From contig NZ_QOKV01000013.1 in NCBI RefSeq assembly GCF_008365405.1, positions 62,001 through 126,000 on the forward strand: a stretch of DNA of 64,000 nucleotides. Direction: 5' to 3'. The notes beneath the pieces are model-generated. The model searched no databases, was not told the origin of the DNA, and saw only the letters and a program-made list of their open reading frames with translations. Shown here one piece after another: positions 7,615 to 16,243 of the stretch (positions within the stretch are counted from its first letter, which is position 1; the number at the start of each line of letters is the position of its first letter). The position numbers and the translations under genes are program-made. The stretch is from Azospirillum brasilense. GTDB taxonomy: Bacteria > Pseudomonadota > Alphaproteobacteria > Azospirillales > Azospirillaceae.

Positions 7615-8538
7615 TTACCACGTGATCACATAGTCGCCGGTGTACGGGCTGGACCCCACCTGCATGTTCTTGGTGCCGAACGCTTCCTGCAAGGCGGAGG
7701 CGTTGCCGTTCACCGTGATCCCCCTGGCGCTCCAACCATTGGAATCGTGGGTGACCGTGAACTCGCTCTTCGACTGCACGAGGTTCGAGTCATTCACAGC
7801 GTGTATTTTCATCGTTCCTTGTTGCGCGGCGGCGAGTTCGGCTTCGCGGCTGGCGATGATGTCTTCCCATCCATCCTCTTTTTTCAGGGAACCGGAGGCA
7901 AGCCCGCTTCTCATGCGGCTGATCTCATCCGGGTATGCTTCGAGAACCAGCTTCTTCCGGTCGGCCAGAGCCTGGTCCATCGTTTTCGGCATGCCGTCGT
8001 AAAGCCCCTGGAGAGACCTGACCGTGCCATAAATGTTCCTCTCCGCCTCGCTCAACTGGTTCAGCTGATCGTCATCGAGCGCAGGCAATTGGGAAAGCTG
8101 GCCGTCGCGAACCAGGGACCGGACCTGATCGTCCGCAACGGCTTTGGCGGCGTTCCGGAACACATCCGACTTCGCCCATTCCTTGACGGCGGCGATGCCG
8201 TCCGACGCCTGTCCCGATGCGCTCTGCTTGGACGGCGCGCCGCTGTCGGCCCATTGCGTCATGGCCAGAGGGTTCATGGAAGCCGGGATCATGGCCGCGG
8301 CGTTGCGGCCGCCCCCCGCCAGATGCGCCGCAAGTTGGCTCGCAACCGCGCGCTCCTGCTCTGCCTTCGCCATCAGCGCCTTGGCGCGATCGGACAATTC
8401 GACCTTGGAAGACGGGCTGGAACCGCTCGTGGCGGCGGTGTCGGCCTTCTTCACGAACACGTCCGTCGTCGTGTGAGGGATTGCACGAGAAGGCGGAAAG
8501 TTGCCCATCTGTGAACCGGGGGCGCTGATGGCACTCAT
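7615..8538 (-). CDS. Hypothetical protein with low-complexity N-terminus
   Basis: 307 residues from the ATG at 8538, which has AAAGGG at a suitable distance (an in-frame upstream start at 8580 is less likely). No signal peptide or membrane segment. The N-terminal third is Ser/Thr/Ala-rich and disordered-looking; a KVELSDRAKALMAKAEQE helix follows near residue 45; the middle is helical and charged (LDDDQLNQLSEAERNIYG). The last ~60 residues (KSEFTVTHDSNGWSARGI..) look like a beta-rich module. Its GC is lower than that of its neighbours and the upstream 120 bases are AT-rich, which could mean recent acquisition. Function not recognised. Confidence 0.7.
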   Translation of the reverse strand: MSAISAPGSQMGNFPPSRAIPHTTTDVFVKKADTAATSGSSPSSKVELSDRAKALMAKAEQERAVASQLAAHLAGGGRNAAAMIPASMNPLAMTQWADSGAPSKQSASGQASDGIAAVKEWAKSDVFRNAAKAVADDQVRSLVRDGQLSQLPALDDDQLNQLSEAERNIYGTVRSLQGLYDGMPKTMDQALADRKKLVLEAYPDEISRMRSGLASGSLKKEDGWEDIIASREAELAAAQQGTMKIHAVNDSNLVQSKSEFTVTHDSNGWSARGITVNGNASALQEAFGTKNMQVGSSPYTGDYVITW

Positions 8539-8692
8539 GGTTCCCAAACCCTTTCCGTGGGGTTGCGGATTACTTAACAAATTACCGGAAAACGATCAAA
8601 CAGCAAGAAATGATTCGTCGGAATGCGCGAAATTACTTCGTAATCAAATAATTTTCAATGCAGCGGTGGAGATTGAAGCGGCGGAATAGAAA
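8539..8692. other. AT-rich intergenic stretch
   Basis: About 150 bases, clearly lower in GC than the surroundings (runs such as ATCAAATAATTTTCAATG). It probably holds the promoter of the hypothetical gene on the minus strand and the boundary to the decayed region on the right. No repeat or RNA gene was recognised. Confidence 0.4.
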
Positions 8693-8836
8693 TCGAAGAC
8701 CGTTTTTGACAGGGGCGGCCAGTCCCCTCTGGGCATCGCCGATCTGGAGCGACTGACGGTGACGGCCAAGGTGGACGAGGCCGACATCGACCGTTTGCGG
8801 GTCGGGCAAGCGGTGACGGAATGGCGCGGCGGGGAG
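8693..8836 (+). pseudogene. Fragment of a HlyD/MacA-type membrane-fusion protein
   Basis: In one frame the bases read ...GIADLERLTVTAKVDEADI then DRLRVGQAVT, the hallmark of the beta-domain of periplasmic adaptor subunits of efflux/secretion systems (consensus ...VxAxVdEaDigrlrvGQ). There is no start, no coiled-coil hairpin and no C-terminal part; the frame runs into unrelated sequence after about 45 codons. It is therefore a remnant, not a working gene. Confidence 0.6.
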
Positions 8837-8978
8837 GGGCTGGGTGGCGGCCAGGGGTTGGCGTCAGCCTGTCGCAGGGCGGCGGCGAGGGCCACCTCAT
8901 CGCTTTTTGGTTGCTTGCCCTTGGCGGCGCGTTAGCATTCGGGCCTCCTCCCGACCTGGTTCGGATCAACCGCCCGCG

Positions 8979-9604
8979 ATGTCCACATCCAGCGCCACGG
9001 TCACCCGCCGATCCCTGCTGATGCTGTTCGCCGGCGCGGTGGCGCTGTTGGGAATCGTCACGATGTCGGGGTGGCTGGCGGAAAGCACGGGGCACTATTC
9101 CCAGGCCGTCGGGCGGATGTCCGCAACGCGGGTTGCCGCGGGGACGCTTCTCAGCCAGCATCACCAAGCCAGCGAGTTGCGGTGCGTCATCGACATTGCC
9201 GGTTCCCTGCCCCCCGTCGTGTCCGACCGGCTTGCCCTGGGGCAGATTTTCGGAAACCTGATCGACAACGCGATCAAGTATCTCAATCTGGCCCGGCCCG
9301 GCCCGGCCCGGCCGGATCGAGATCCGAGGATACGCCGAGGCGAAACGTCTGATCTCCGAAGTCATCGACAACGGGCCGGGGGATCGCGCCGGGGGATCAC
9401 GAGCGCATCTTCGAACTGTTCCGCCGCTCCGGCGTGCAGGACCGCCCCGGAGAGGGAATCGGGCTGGCCTACGTCCGGACCAGGGTGCGGCGTCTTGAGG
9501 GCGAGGTCACCGTCGACTCGATTCTTGGACAGGGCAGCGTCTTTCGCATAAGCCTTCCTGAAGATCCGACCCTGTCCTTGCAAAGACTGGCTGATGAAGC
9601 GTGA
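8979..9604 (+). pseudogene. Degenerate sensor histidine kinase
   Basis: The first part (ATG at 8979) encodes a cytoplasmic start, one membrane helix (LLMLFAGAVALLGIVTMSGW) and a short periplasmic piece. It then jumps directly to an ATPase N-box (IFGNLIDNAIKYL) with no dimerisation/His domain between. Within the GC-rich run CCCGGCCCGGCCCGG at 9292-9312 the frame is lost. The G1 box (EVIDNGPGD) continues in another frame, and after a further shift near 9395 the F/G2 region (IFELFRRSG...GEGIGLAYV) runs to a TGA at 9602-9604. At least one deletion and two frameshifts make it non-functional. Confidence 0.8.
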
Positions 9605-9947
9605 CCCACTGGCGGCGTGCATTGTCATGATCGAGGACGAAGAAGGTCATGCCCGGCTGATCGAGAAGAACATCCGCCGGGGAGGGATGACCAATGAGAT
9701 CATTCCCTTCACCAGCGGCACGACCGCGCTCACCTATCTGTTCGGACAAGACGGAACCGGCCGGGCGAGCGCGGGGCGGGCTCTTCTTATTCTGCTCGAT
9801 TTGAATCTGCCGGACATGACGGGGGGCGACGTTCTGGCCAAGGTCAAAGCCAACCCGAACACGAAGCGCTTTCCCGTGGTGGTTCTGACGACCACGGACG
9901 ACCGGCAGGAAGTCCAGCGTTGCTATGATCTCGGAGCCAGCGGCTAG
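9594..9947 (+). pseudogene. Truncated single-domain response regulator (Rcp1-like)
   Basis: 117 residues of a CheY-like receiver. The acidic pocket (MIEDEEGH), the phosphoacceptor in ILLDLNLPDMTGGDVL and the Thr of VVLTTTDD are intact. The protein stops at a TAG (9945-9947) right after DLGASG, where the family normally continues with the conserved Lys (YVVKPV) and last helix. The ATG at 9594 overlaps the end of the decayed kinase, the order seen in phytochrome-type kinase/Rcp1 operons. Loss of the conserved Lys suggests it is inactive. Confidence 0.75.
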
Positions 9948-9950
9948 GCG

Positions 9951-10232
9951 GTGTCCTTGGCGGTGATCGTCACCGAGCTGGTCACCAATGCCTGCAAATA
10001 CGCCTATCCCGAAGGCCGGAGCGGCAGCATCCGTGTCCGCGCGGTGGCTGTCGAAGGCCAATTGTCGGTGAGCGTGGAGGATGATGGGGTCGGCTTTCCT
10101 GGTGGCGGCGCTCCGCAGGGGACCGGCTTCGGCACCCGCATCGTTCATGCCATGGCGTTCAACCTGGGAGCGACACTGCACCATGACCGCCAGCACACCG
10201 GCACACGGATGACGCTGACGATGCCGTTGTGA
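9951..10232 (+). pseudogene. C-terminal ATPase fragment of a HisKA_2/HWE-type kinase
   Basis: 93 codons beginning at an internal position of a kinase: AVSLAVIVTELVTNACKYAY (N-box), VEDDGVGFP (G1) and GTGFGTRIVHAM (G2), ending TRMTLTMPL then TGA. The His-containing dimerisation region and any sensor domain are missing. It is in the same reading frame as the truncated receiver before it, separated only by one TAG codon, so the two halves look joined by a deletion. Confidence 0.75.
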
Positions 10233-10390
10233 TCGCTGCGCCACCATGCCGAGTCGCGATGTCCGGGCTTGTGGCCCTTGCCTCCCTGAGCGGGGGGTGG
10301 CGGGTTAATCCTTAGGGGCCTTTGCCGTGGCGGCGGTATCGGTCGGATGATGACTCACCCGATCGAACGAATCCCCGGAGTCTTTCCGCC

Positions 10391-10765
10391 ATGCCGACAT
10401 CGCCGCACGGATCGCCCGACCGCGGGCTGAAGCCATTCATCCTCGCCATTCATCGCGAAGCGCTGGAAACCGCCGCGGCAAAGGGGCTGACCGGCGCTCT
10501 GGCTCAGGTCGCCGCCCTCCAGGACACCGCCAGCCTCGCCTCGGCCAAGGCCGGACGCCTCGTCACGGAAGAGGAGGTGATGCGCTTGCTGCTTCGGGAG
10601 CGCCGCGCCCGCAAGATCCATGAGGCGGTGGGAACCGCACCGGTTGCTCCGGTCAGGAAGCCGGCGGCGGCACCCTCCCGATTCCGTCTGGGACGTTGGC
10701 GTGCGTTGGCGATGGGGGTGGCCCGGTCGGCATCCGCCGGCCTGGCGGGAAAGGTCCGGTTGTAA
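10391..10765 (+). CDS. Hypothetical protein, small basic
   Basis: 124 residues from the ATG at 10391, preceded by GGAG about 12 bases upstream; an in-frame start at 10322 is possible but less likely. The N-terminal half is helical (LKPFILAIHREALETAAAKG), with a charged LLLRERRARKIHEA segment near residue 70. The C-terminus is basic and Ala/Pro-rich. No signal peptide or known domain. It sits alone between the decayed kinase genes and the superoxide dismutase. Confidence 0.5.
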   Translation: MPTSPHGSPDRGLKPFILAIHREALETAAAKGLTGALAQVAALQDTASLASAKAGRLVTEEEVMRLLLRERRARKIHEAVGTAPVAPVRKPAAAPSRFRLGRWRALAMGVARSASAGLAGKVRL

Positions 10766-10891
10766 AATCAGGTGGCGAATGGTCCGCCGGCACCGAATGA
10801 GTACGCCCATTGCCCTGTTGAGTGAGTTGCGGGGCGCACTGAGGCTGTCGCTTCCCCGTTGTTCGGCACGAAACACACATTGGGAGGTCCC

Positions 10892-11629
10892 ATGTCCGTT
10901 CGCCTGGATCGCCGCCAACTGCTGCTGTCCGCCGGAGCCGCCGCGCTGGTGCTGGCCGTGGCGCCGCGCTTCGTCCTGGCTCAAACTCCGGGCGGTAAGG
11001 GCTTCACGCTGCCGCCGCTCCCCTACGCGCCCGCCGCGCTGGAGCCGCACATCGACGCGACGACCATGGGCGTGCATCACGGCAAGCACCATCAGGCCTA
11101 TGTGGACAACCTCAACAAGGCGCTTGCCAATCACGGCGACCTTCAGTCGATGCCGCTGGCCGACCTGCTGAAGCGGGTGCCGGAGCTGCCGGAAAGCATC
11201 CGCACCGCGGTGCGCAACAACGGCGGCGGGCACGCGAACCACAGCATGTTCTGGAGCATCATGGGGCCGAACGCCGGCGGCGCCCCGGACGGCGAGGTGG
11301 GTGCTGCCATCACGCGCGACTTCGGCAGCTTCGACGATTTCAAGAGCCGCTTCAACACGGCGGGCGCCGGGCAGTTCGGCAGCGGCTGGGTCTTCGTCAC
11401 CGCCGACCCGTCGTCGGGCAAGCTCGCCATCGCCGCCCGCCCGAACCAGGATTCGCCGGCCATGGAAGGGGTGCCCGTGCTGATGGGCAACGACGTGTGG
11501 GAGCACGCCTATTACCTGAAGTATCAGAACCGGCGCGCCGACTATCTGGCGGCCTGGTGGAACGTCGTCGATTGGGGCGCGGTGAACCGCCGCTACGCGG
11601 CGATCCGCAAGGGCGAGCTGGTGATCTGA
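10892..11629 (+). CDS. Superoxide dismutase [Fe/Mn] with Tat signal
   Basis: Dismutates superoxide to peroxide and oxygen. 245 residues; the Tat-type leader (DRRQLLLSAGAAALVLAVAP, cleavage near VLAQ) predicts export to the periplasm. The mature part carries the metal-ligand motifs HHGKHHQAYV, HANHSMFW and DVWEHAYY. The ATG at 10892 follows a clean GGGAGG. Most Fe/Mn SODs are cytosolic, so the leader is the notable feature. Whether iron or manganese is used cannot be told. Ends in a strong terminator. Confidence 0.92.
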   Translation: MSVRLDRRQLLLSAGAAALVLAVAPRFVLAQTPGGKGFTLPPLPYAPAALEPHIDATTMGVHHGKHHQAYVDNLNKALANHGDLQSMPLADLLKRVPELPESIRTAVRNNGGGHANHSMFWSIMGPNAGGAPDGEVGAAITRDFGSFDDFKSRFNTAGAGQFGSGWVFVTADPSSGKLAIAARPNQDSPAMEGVPVLMGNDVWEHAYYLKYQNRRADYLAAWWNVVDWGAVNRRYAAIRKGELVI

Positions 11630-11635
11630 ACGGAA

Positions 11636-11665
11636 AAGGGCGGCGGGGATGTCCCCGCCGCCCTT
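11636..11665 (+). terminator. Terminator hairpin, probably bidirectional
   Basis: A perfect 14-base stem (AAGGGCGGCGGGGA / TCCCCGCCGCCCTT) with a 2-base centre, 7 bases after the superoxide dismutase stop. It lies between this gene and the convergent CbiM-type gene and could serve both. Confidence 0.8.
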
Positions 11666-11694
11666 CCTGTGAACCGTCTGGTCCGGAGGCCCGG

Positions 11695-12375
11695 TCAGGC
11701 GCCCTGATGCAGGCGGATGTTGAACAGCGGGCCCTGGCTCTGGCGGCGCAGCGCCTTGGCGACGGCCAGCACGGCGAGGTCGGCCAGCGGCTCGACGATG
11801 ATGACGGTCATGTAGGCGGCGCTGAAGGAGGCGACTTCCGTCATGGTCTCGGCGGTGAAGCCGTGGCCATAGAAGGCCCAGAAGGCCACCCAGGCGACGA
11901 TGCCGCCCTGGTAGGCGGTGGAGAGCGCCAGCGCCTGCGAATACTTCAGGTCGACATAGGGGGTGGCGTCGGGAACGATCCGCTTCGCCAGCAGGCTGAT
12001 GCCCCACAGCGGGACCAGCAGAGTGGTGACGTTCATGCCGTACTGCGGCAGGTCGAACGGCGCAAAGAACAGGCCCTGGATCAGCAGGCCGGCGGCGAGG
12101 CCGATGGAGGCCGCACCGGCACCGAACAGCAGGAGCAGCGTCGATCCGAGGATCAGGTGAACCTCCGACACGCCCACGGGGTGGTGCGGGAACACCTCGA
12201 AGAAGCTGAAGACCAGCGCGGTGGCGATCAGGCTGCGCAGCACCAGCGGCGCGACCCCGCCGTTGTTGCGGACGTCGTTGTGCGCCAGCTTTCCGGCCAT
12301 CGCGAAGCCGCCGGCGGCCGTCGCGTAGCTGAGAGCGATCTTGGCGCCGTCGACGACGCCGGGTTCGATGTGCAT
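11695..12375 (-). CDS. CbiM-family energy-coupling-factor transporter permease (cobalt/nickel type)
   Basis: 226 residues, six to seven membrane helices. It begins MHIEPG: the N-terminal Met-His of CbiM/NikM proteins forms part of the metal site, which fixes the start at 12375. A further HH pair occurs in FFEVFPHHPVGVSEVHLILG. It would act as substrate-binding/permease subunit for Co2+ (or Ni2+) uptake. No CbiN, CbiQ or CbiO gene is next to it, so energising subunits must come from elsewhere or it works alone. A cobalamin riboswitch lies upstream on the same strand, which supports cobalt rather than nickel. Confidence 0.85.
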   Translation of the reverse strand: MHIEPGVVDGAKIALSYATAAGGFAMAGKLAHNDVRNNGGVAPLVLRSLIATALVFSFFEVFPHHPVGVSEVHLILGSTLLLLFGAGAASIGLAAGLLIQGLFFAPFDLPQYGMNVTTLLVPLWGISLLAKRIVPDATPYVDLKYSQALALSTAYQGGIVAWVAFWAFYGHGFTAETMTEVASFSAAYMTVIIVEPLADLAVLAVAKALRRQSQGPLFNIRLHQGA

Positions 12376-12560
12376 GCTCTATGCCCTTTCCGAGTCTGCC
12401 ATGCGTTTGGAGGGGCGTCGTTGCTGGCAGGCACCGGCATCGCAACCCCCTTGGTCCCCTGGATGGGCGCACCGGAGGGACGGCTTGCGGAAGACGGGCG
12501 GCCGTCGGGCCGGACATCGGCAAGCGACCACCGGGGCACCCCGCCCGAGGACGTTCGTTC
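12376..12560 (-). promoter_or_regulatory. Leader between cobalamin riboswitch and CbiM-type gene
   Basis: 185 non-coding bases downstream of the aptamer. The Shine-Dalgarno-like GGAAAGGG lies about 8 bases before the ATG. No clear intrinsic terminator with a U-tract was seen, so control may act on translation. Confidence 0.4.
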
Positions 12561-12776
12561 GGTTACGGCAGGTCTCCTGGCTTGCGGGTCAAGGCGGCAT
12601 CGTCCGGCCTTCCCGGCGCCCGTTCCCGCAGGCGGCGCCAGTGACACGGAAAGGACGATGCCGCTCACCGCTCACAGTTGCGGGGGCAGCGCCGGATTTG
12701 CCGTTTCTCCCCGATCGGGGCGGTTCACCGGCTTCCCTCTTAGCCCCGCGACCGGATGGCGCGGGGAACCATAACC
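12561..12776 (-). ncRNA. Cobalamin riboswitch
   Basis: Reading the minus strand from about 12776 down: GGGAAGCCGGTGAA (P3/L4 side), CTGCCCCCGCAACTGTGAGC (the conserved core), a GTCACTGG match to the GCCACUG element, CGGGAAGGCC, and the terminal B12 box GCAAGCCAGGAGACCTGCC at about 12569-12587. Order and spacing fit the class-I cobalamin aptamer. About 185 bases separate it from the CbiM-type start, enough for an expression platform. High adenosylcobalamin should shut off the transporter. Confidence 0.93.
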
Positions 12777-12932
12777 GGCGCCAGGGTAGGGGCGGGGTCC
12801 CCCGTCGTCAAGAGGGGGATGGCAACCCATCGGAGGAGTCGCACGGCTTCCTTGACACCGCTCCTGCGGAACCGACAAGGTCCGGCGGACTGCGCGAGGC
12901 CGGATCAACGGGCGAAGGACGGGGTTGCGGGC

Positions 12933-14861
12933 ATGCTACCGGTTCATTTCCTGACCATCGTGCTGAACGGCGATCCCTTCATCCGCTATCACCTGGAGGT
13001 GTTTCGCCAACTGCCCTTTCCCTGGCGCTGGCACATCGTGGAGGGGGTGGCGGAGCAGGTCCGCGATTCCTCCTGGTGCGCGCAACGGGGCGGGCGCGTC
13101 CCGCAGGACCTTCACCGCGACGGCCGCAGCAGCGACGGAACCTCGGAATATCTGGACCGCATCGCCGCGGAGGAGCCCGGGCGCGTGTCGGTCTACCGCA
13201 AGCCGTCCGGTGCCTTCTGGCAGGGCAAGGTGGAGATGGTGACCGCGCCGCTGGCTGCCATGACGGAGGACTGCCTGCTCTGGCAGGTCGATGCGGACGA
13301 ACTGTGGACGGCGGAGCAGATCGCCCGTGCGCGCCAGATGTTCCTTGATTCGCCATCGCGCACGGCGGCGCTGTACCTCTGTCAGTTCTTTGTCGGCCCA
13401 TCCCTGGTCCTCGACAAGGTGGACCATTACGGCAATTACCGCGCCTACGAATGGCTGCGGACCTGGCGGTATCGGCCGGGGGATTTTTGGCACTCGCACG
13501 TTCCGCCCCGACTGATGCGCCCGCAGCCCGATGGGCCGGACCTCGAACTCGGCGCGGCCAACCCCTTCCTTCACGAGGAAACGGCGGCGGGCGGGCTGGT
13601 TTTCCAGCATTTCGCCTACGCCACGCGGGAGCAGGTCGCGTTCAAGGAGGTTTATTACGGCTACGACGGCGCGGTCCGTCGGTGGGACGCGTTGCAGGTC
13701 GCGGGTCGAGCGGTCGGCAGCGGCACCCTTCCGCTGCGCGATTTCTTCCCCTGGGTGACCGACGCGGCGACCGTCGCCCGCGCCGAGCACGCCATGGTGG
13801 AGCCGCTGGCGCGCCCGGACGCCGACGAAGCCTGGGGTTTCGTGCCGCCGGCGCGGGGCGCCTCGACGGCGCCGGCGGTGGCGCTGCTGCGGGGCTCGGG
13901 CCCGGCCGTCCGCCGCCGCACGCTCGTCCCCGGCGAACCGCCGCCCTTCCCGACCGACCTGCTCCGAAGCGTCGGCGTGTTCCTGCTGGACGGCATGGGT
14001 GCCGTGCTGCGGGCGTCCGGCTTCCTGAGAGAATTGCGGCGGGCCTTGCCGCTCGCCCGGATCACCGCCTTCGCGACGCCGGACGCGGAGGCGGCGCTCG
14101 CCCTCTGCCCCTACGTCAACCAGCGGGTCAACCTGCCGCCGCTGAAGGGACGGGCGCCCGACGACGCGCTGGTGACCGCCGTGCGCCAGGAGATCGGCCA
14201 GCAGTTCAGCGGCGCCTTCGACCTGACGATCAATCCCGGCCGGGGTGAGGATACCAGCTTCGCCAACCGCCTGATGCAGGATACGGGGGCGCCGCTCCGC
14301 CTCGGTTGCAGGGTCGGCCGGCCGGTGCGCGGCTATTACGCCGACGCCTTCCTGACCCACGTCGCGCCGGCTCCCGCCGGCCTGCTGGGGGCACTGACCG
14401 CCAGGGAGCCTGACCCCGCCACGGAGGTCTGGACCTCCCCTGCGGGCGAGCGGGTCGCCGTCGCGCTTCTGGCCGAGGGCGTTCCGGCGCGCTGGCGCTG
14501 CGCGGTCGGCCTGTCCGCGTCCGTCGGCACCGGCAGCCTGTCGGAGCTGTGCCGCCGCCTTGCCGCGCGCGGCGACACCGCCATGATCCTGGTCGGCGAG
14601 GAGGCCGCCAGGGGAGCCGCGGCACGCATCGCCGGGGAGGCGGGGGGCGCCTGCGTGAACGCGGTCGGGCGGCTGGGTTTCGACGGGCTGTGCGCCCTGC
14701 TGCGGCGCTGCGACCTGTTCGTCGGGACCGGCGCCCCGGCGGAGGACATCGCCGTCGCGGCCGGGCTTCCCATGGTGGGAACCGGCCCGGAGCACGGCGA
14801 TCCGACCGCCGGGGCGATGGAGAGCGCCATTACGGCTTGGCTGGCCGGCCGCACGTACTGA
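12933..14861 (+). CDS. Two-domain glycosyltransferase (GT2-like plus GT9-like)
   Basis: 642 residues. The N-terminal ~330 residues look like a GT-A fold transferase: LTIVLNGDPFIRYHLEVF at the start, DGRSSDGTSEYLD, and a DADELW motif (WQVDADELWT) that could bind the nucleotide-sugar metal. The C-terminal ~270 residues resemble heptosyltransferase-type GT9: VGVFLLDGMGAVLRASGFLREL, then DLFVGTGAPAEDIAVAAGLP. The ATG at 12933 starts the recognisable domain. The gene stands alone with no other polysaccharide genes nearby. Acceptor and donor are unknown. Confidence 0.65.
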   Translation: MLPVHFLTIVLNGDPFIRYHLEVFRQLPFPWRWHIVEGVAEQVRDSSWCAQRGGRVPQDLHRDGRSSDGTSEYLDRIAAEEPGRVSVYRKPSGAFWQGKVEMVTAPLAAMTEDCLLWQVDADELWTAEQIARARQMFLDSPSRTAALYLCQFFVGPSLVLDKVDHYGNYRAYEWLRTWRYRPGDFWHSHVPPRLMRPQPDGPDLELGAANPFLHEETAAGGLVFQHFAYATREQVAFKEVYYGYDGAVRRWDALQVAGRAVGSGTLPLRDFFPWVTDAATVARAEHAMVEPLARPDADEAWGFVPPARGASTAPAVALLRGSGPAVRRRTLVPGEPPPFPTDLLRSVGVFLLDGMGAVLRASGFLRELRRALPLARITAFATPDAEAALALCPYVNQRVNLPPLKGRAPDDALVTAVRQEIGQQFSGAFDLTINPGRGEDTSFANRLMQDTGAPLRLGCRVGRPVRGYYADAFLTHVAPAPAGLLGALTAREPDPATEVWTSPAGERVAVALLAEGVPARWRCAVGLSASVGTGSLSELCRRLAARGDTAMILVGEEAARGAAARIAGEAGGACVNAVGRLGFDGLCALLRRCDLFVGTGAPAEDIAVAAGLPMVGTGPEHGDPTAGAMESAITAWLAGRTY

Positions 14862-15053
14862 CAAGCGTTCCCACCCGGCCTGTGAGATCCGAGAGGGGAA
14901 GCGTGGAAAAACGGAGGGACGGGCGCGCAAGGCGCTTGTGTTGGCGCGTTTGCGCCGCAATGATCCGCCCCCACCAAATCCCGGACGGCCGCAAGCGGCG
15001 CGCCGCAGCGGGGCAAAACCATGGATTGAATCCGGCGGCCCGGTAAGCACACG

Positions 15054-16220
15054 ATGCGCAGAGCAGTCATGAAACCCCGTGCGGATTGGCGTCCGGGGCT
15101 CCGCAAATACCCCTATGGCGTCCGCGCGATGAGCGCCGGCGCCTTCTGGCGCGAGGATGTGCGGTATGAGTTCTCCGCCCATCAGATCGACCTGATCGAA
15201 AGCGTCGCCGACGAGCTGCACACCATGCTGCGCGAGGCGTTGCGCGCGACGATGGACGGGCGGGCGCTGGCCCGGCTGGGGGTCCGCGGCGGGGTGGCGC
15301 GGCTGCTGGAAGCCTCCTGGAACGATTATTGGGCGGCGGGCCGGCTGAACGAGCGGGCCGGCGCGCTGATCGGGCGGCTGACGCTGGCCTATGACGGGCG
15401 CGATTCGGTCAAGCTGCTGGCCTGCAACTACGACACGCCGGAGGGGCTGTTCGCCGCCTCGATCATCCAGCGCAACTGGCGCGAGGCCCTGATGGGCGAC
15501 GCCAACCAGTTCAACGGCCTGCACGAAGGGATTGTGGAGCGCTGGGAGGAACTGGCGGCGGGCATGCCGGGCCGCCAACTCGTCCATCTCGCCTGCGCCA
15601 CCCCCGACCCGATGCGCGAGAGCGAACTGGTCTATCTGGCCGCCACCGCGGCGGAGGCCGGCATCGCCACGCATCTGCTGCCATTGCAAAGTCTGGGATG
15701 GGACGGCCAGCGCTTCATCGACGACGAGGGGCGGGCGGCCTCCTGGCTGACGAAGATCTACCCCTGGCAGGGGCTGGCCGACGACGCCTTCCTGCAGAAG
15801 TTGCGGACGGGCGGCATGAGCATGCTATCGCCGCTGTGGTGCTGGCCGATGTCGAACCATGGTCTGCTGGCGACGCTCTGGTCGCTCTACCCGCGCCACC
15901 CGAACCTGTGCCGCGCCGCGCTCGACCCCCAGGAACTGGAGGGCTGCGACGCCGTGACGGAGCGCAGCCTGTTCGGGCTGGACGACGCGGCCCAGCGCAT
16001 GACGGCTCATGGCCGCACCGTCTCGGACACCGGCAGCGCCGAGTATCCGGGGGGGCGGGTCTGGCTGGAAACCCCGCCGATCTTCGAGGAGGAGGGCGTC
16101 CACGCGCTCCTGCACTGTTGGATCATCGGGGACAAGTGCCTGGGCATGTCGATCCGCGAATCGGCGGACCCTCGGGTCGGCTCCGATGCGGCGATGGTGC
16201 CGCACATCTTTCGCGGCTGA
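15054..16220 (+). CDS. Glutathionylspermidine synthase-like ATP-grasp protein (YgiC/YjfC family)
   Basis: 388 residues, the size of YgiC/YjfC. Family landmarks: YEFSAHQIDLIESVADEL near the start, LACNYDTPEGLFAASIIQRNW, DANQFNGLHEGIVERW, KIYPWQGL, and the ending IRESADPRVGSDAAMVPHIF. These proteins share the C-terminal ATP-grasp ligase domain of E. coli glutathionylspermidine synthase but lack its amidase domain. The true reaction is not established for most members. The usual neighbours of yjfC-type genes are absent. Confidence 0.85.
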   Translation: MRRAVMKPRADWRPGLRKYPYGVRAMSAGAFWREDVRYEFSAHQIDLIESVADELHTMLREALRATMDGRALARLGVRGGVARLLEASWNDYWAAGRLNERAGALIGRLTLAYDGRDSVKLLACNYDTPEGLFAASIIQRNWREALMGDANQFNGLHEGIVERWEELAAGMPGRQLVHLACATPDPMRESELVYLAATAAEAGIATHLLPLQSLGWDGQRFIDDEGRAASWLTKIYPWQGLADDAFLQKLRTGGMSMLSPLWCWPMSNHGLLATLWSLYPRHPNLCRAALDPQELEGCDAVTERSLFGLDDAAQRMTAHGRTVSDTGSAEYPGGRVWLETPPIFEEEGVHALLHCWIIGDKCLGMSIRESADPRVGSDAAMVPHIFRG

Positions 16221-16243
16221 CACGCTTTCCTAGGGCGGGAGGA

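Noticed and set aside
12341..13348. A plus-strand open frame across the cobalamin riboswitch
   Set aside because: The riboswitch core elements on the minus strand explain the conservation; the frame has no domain.
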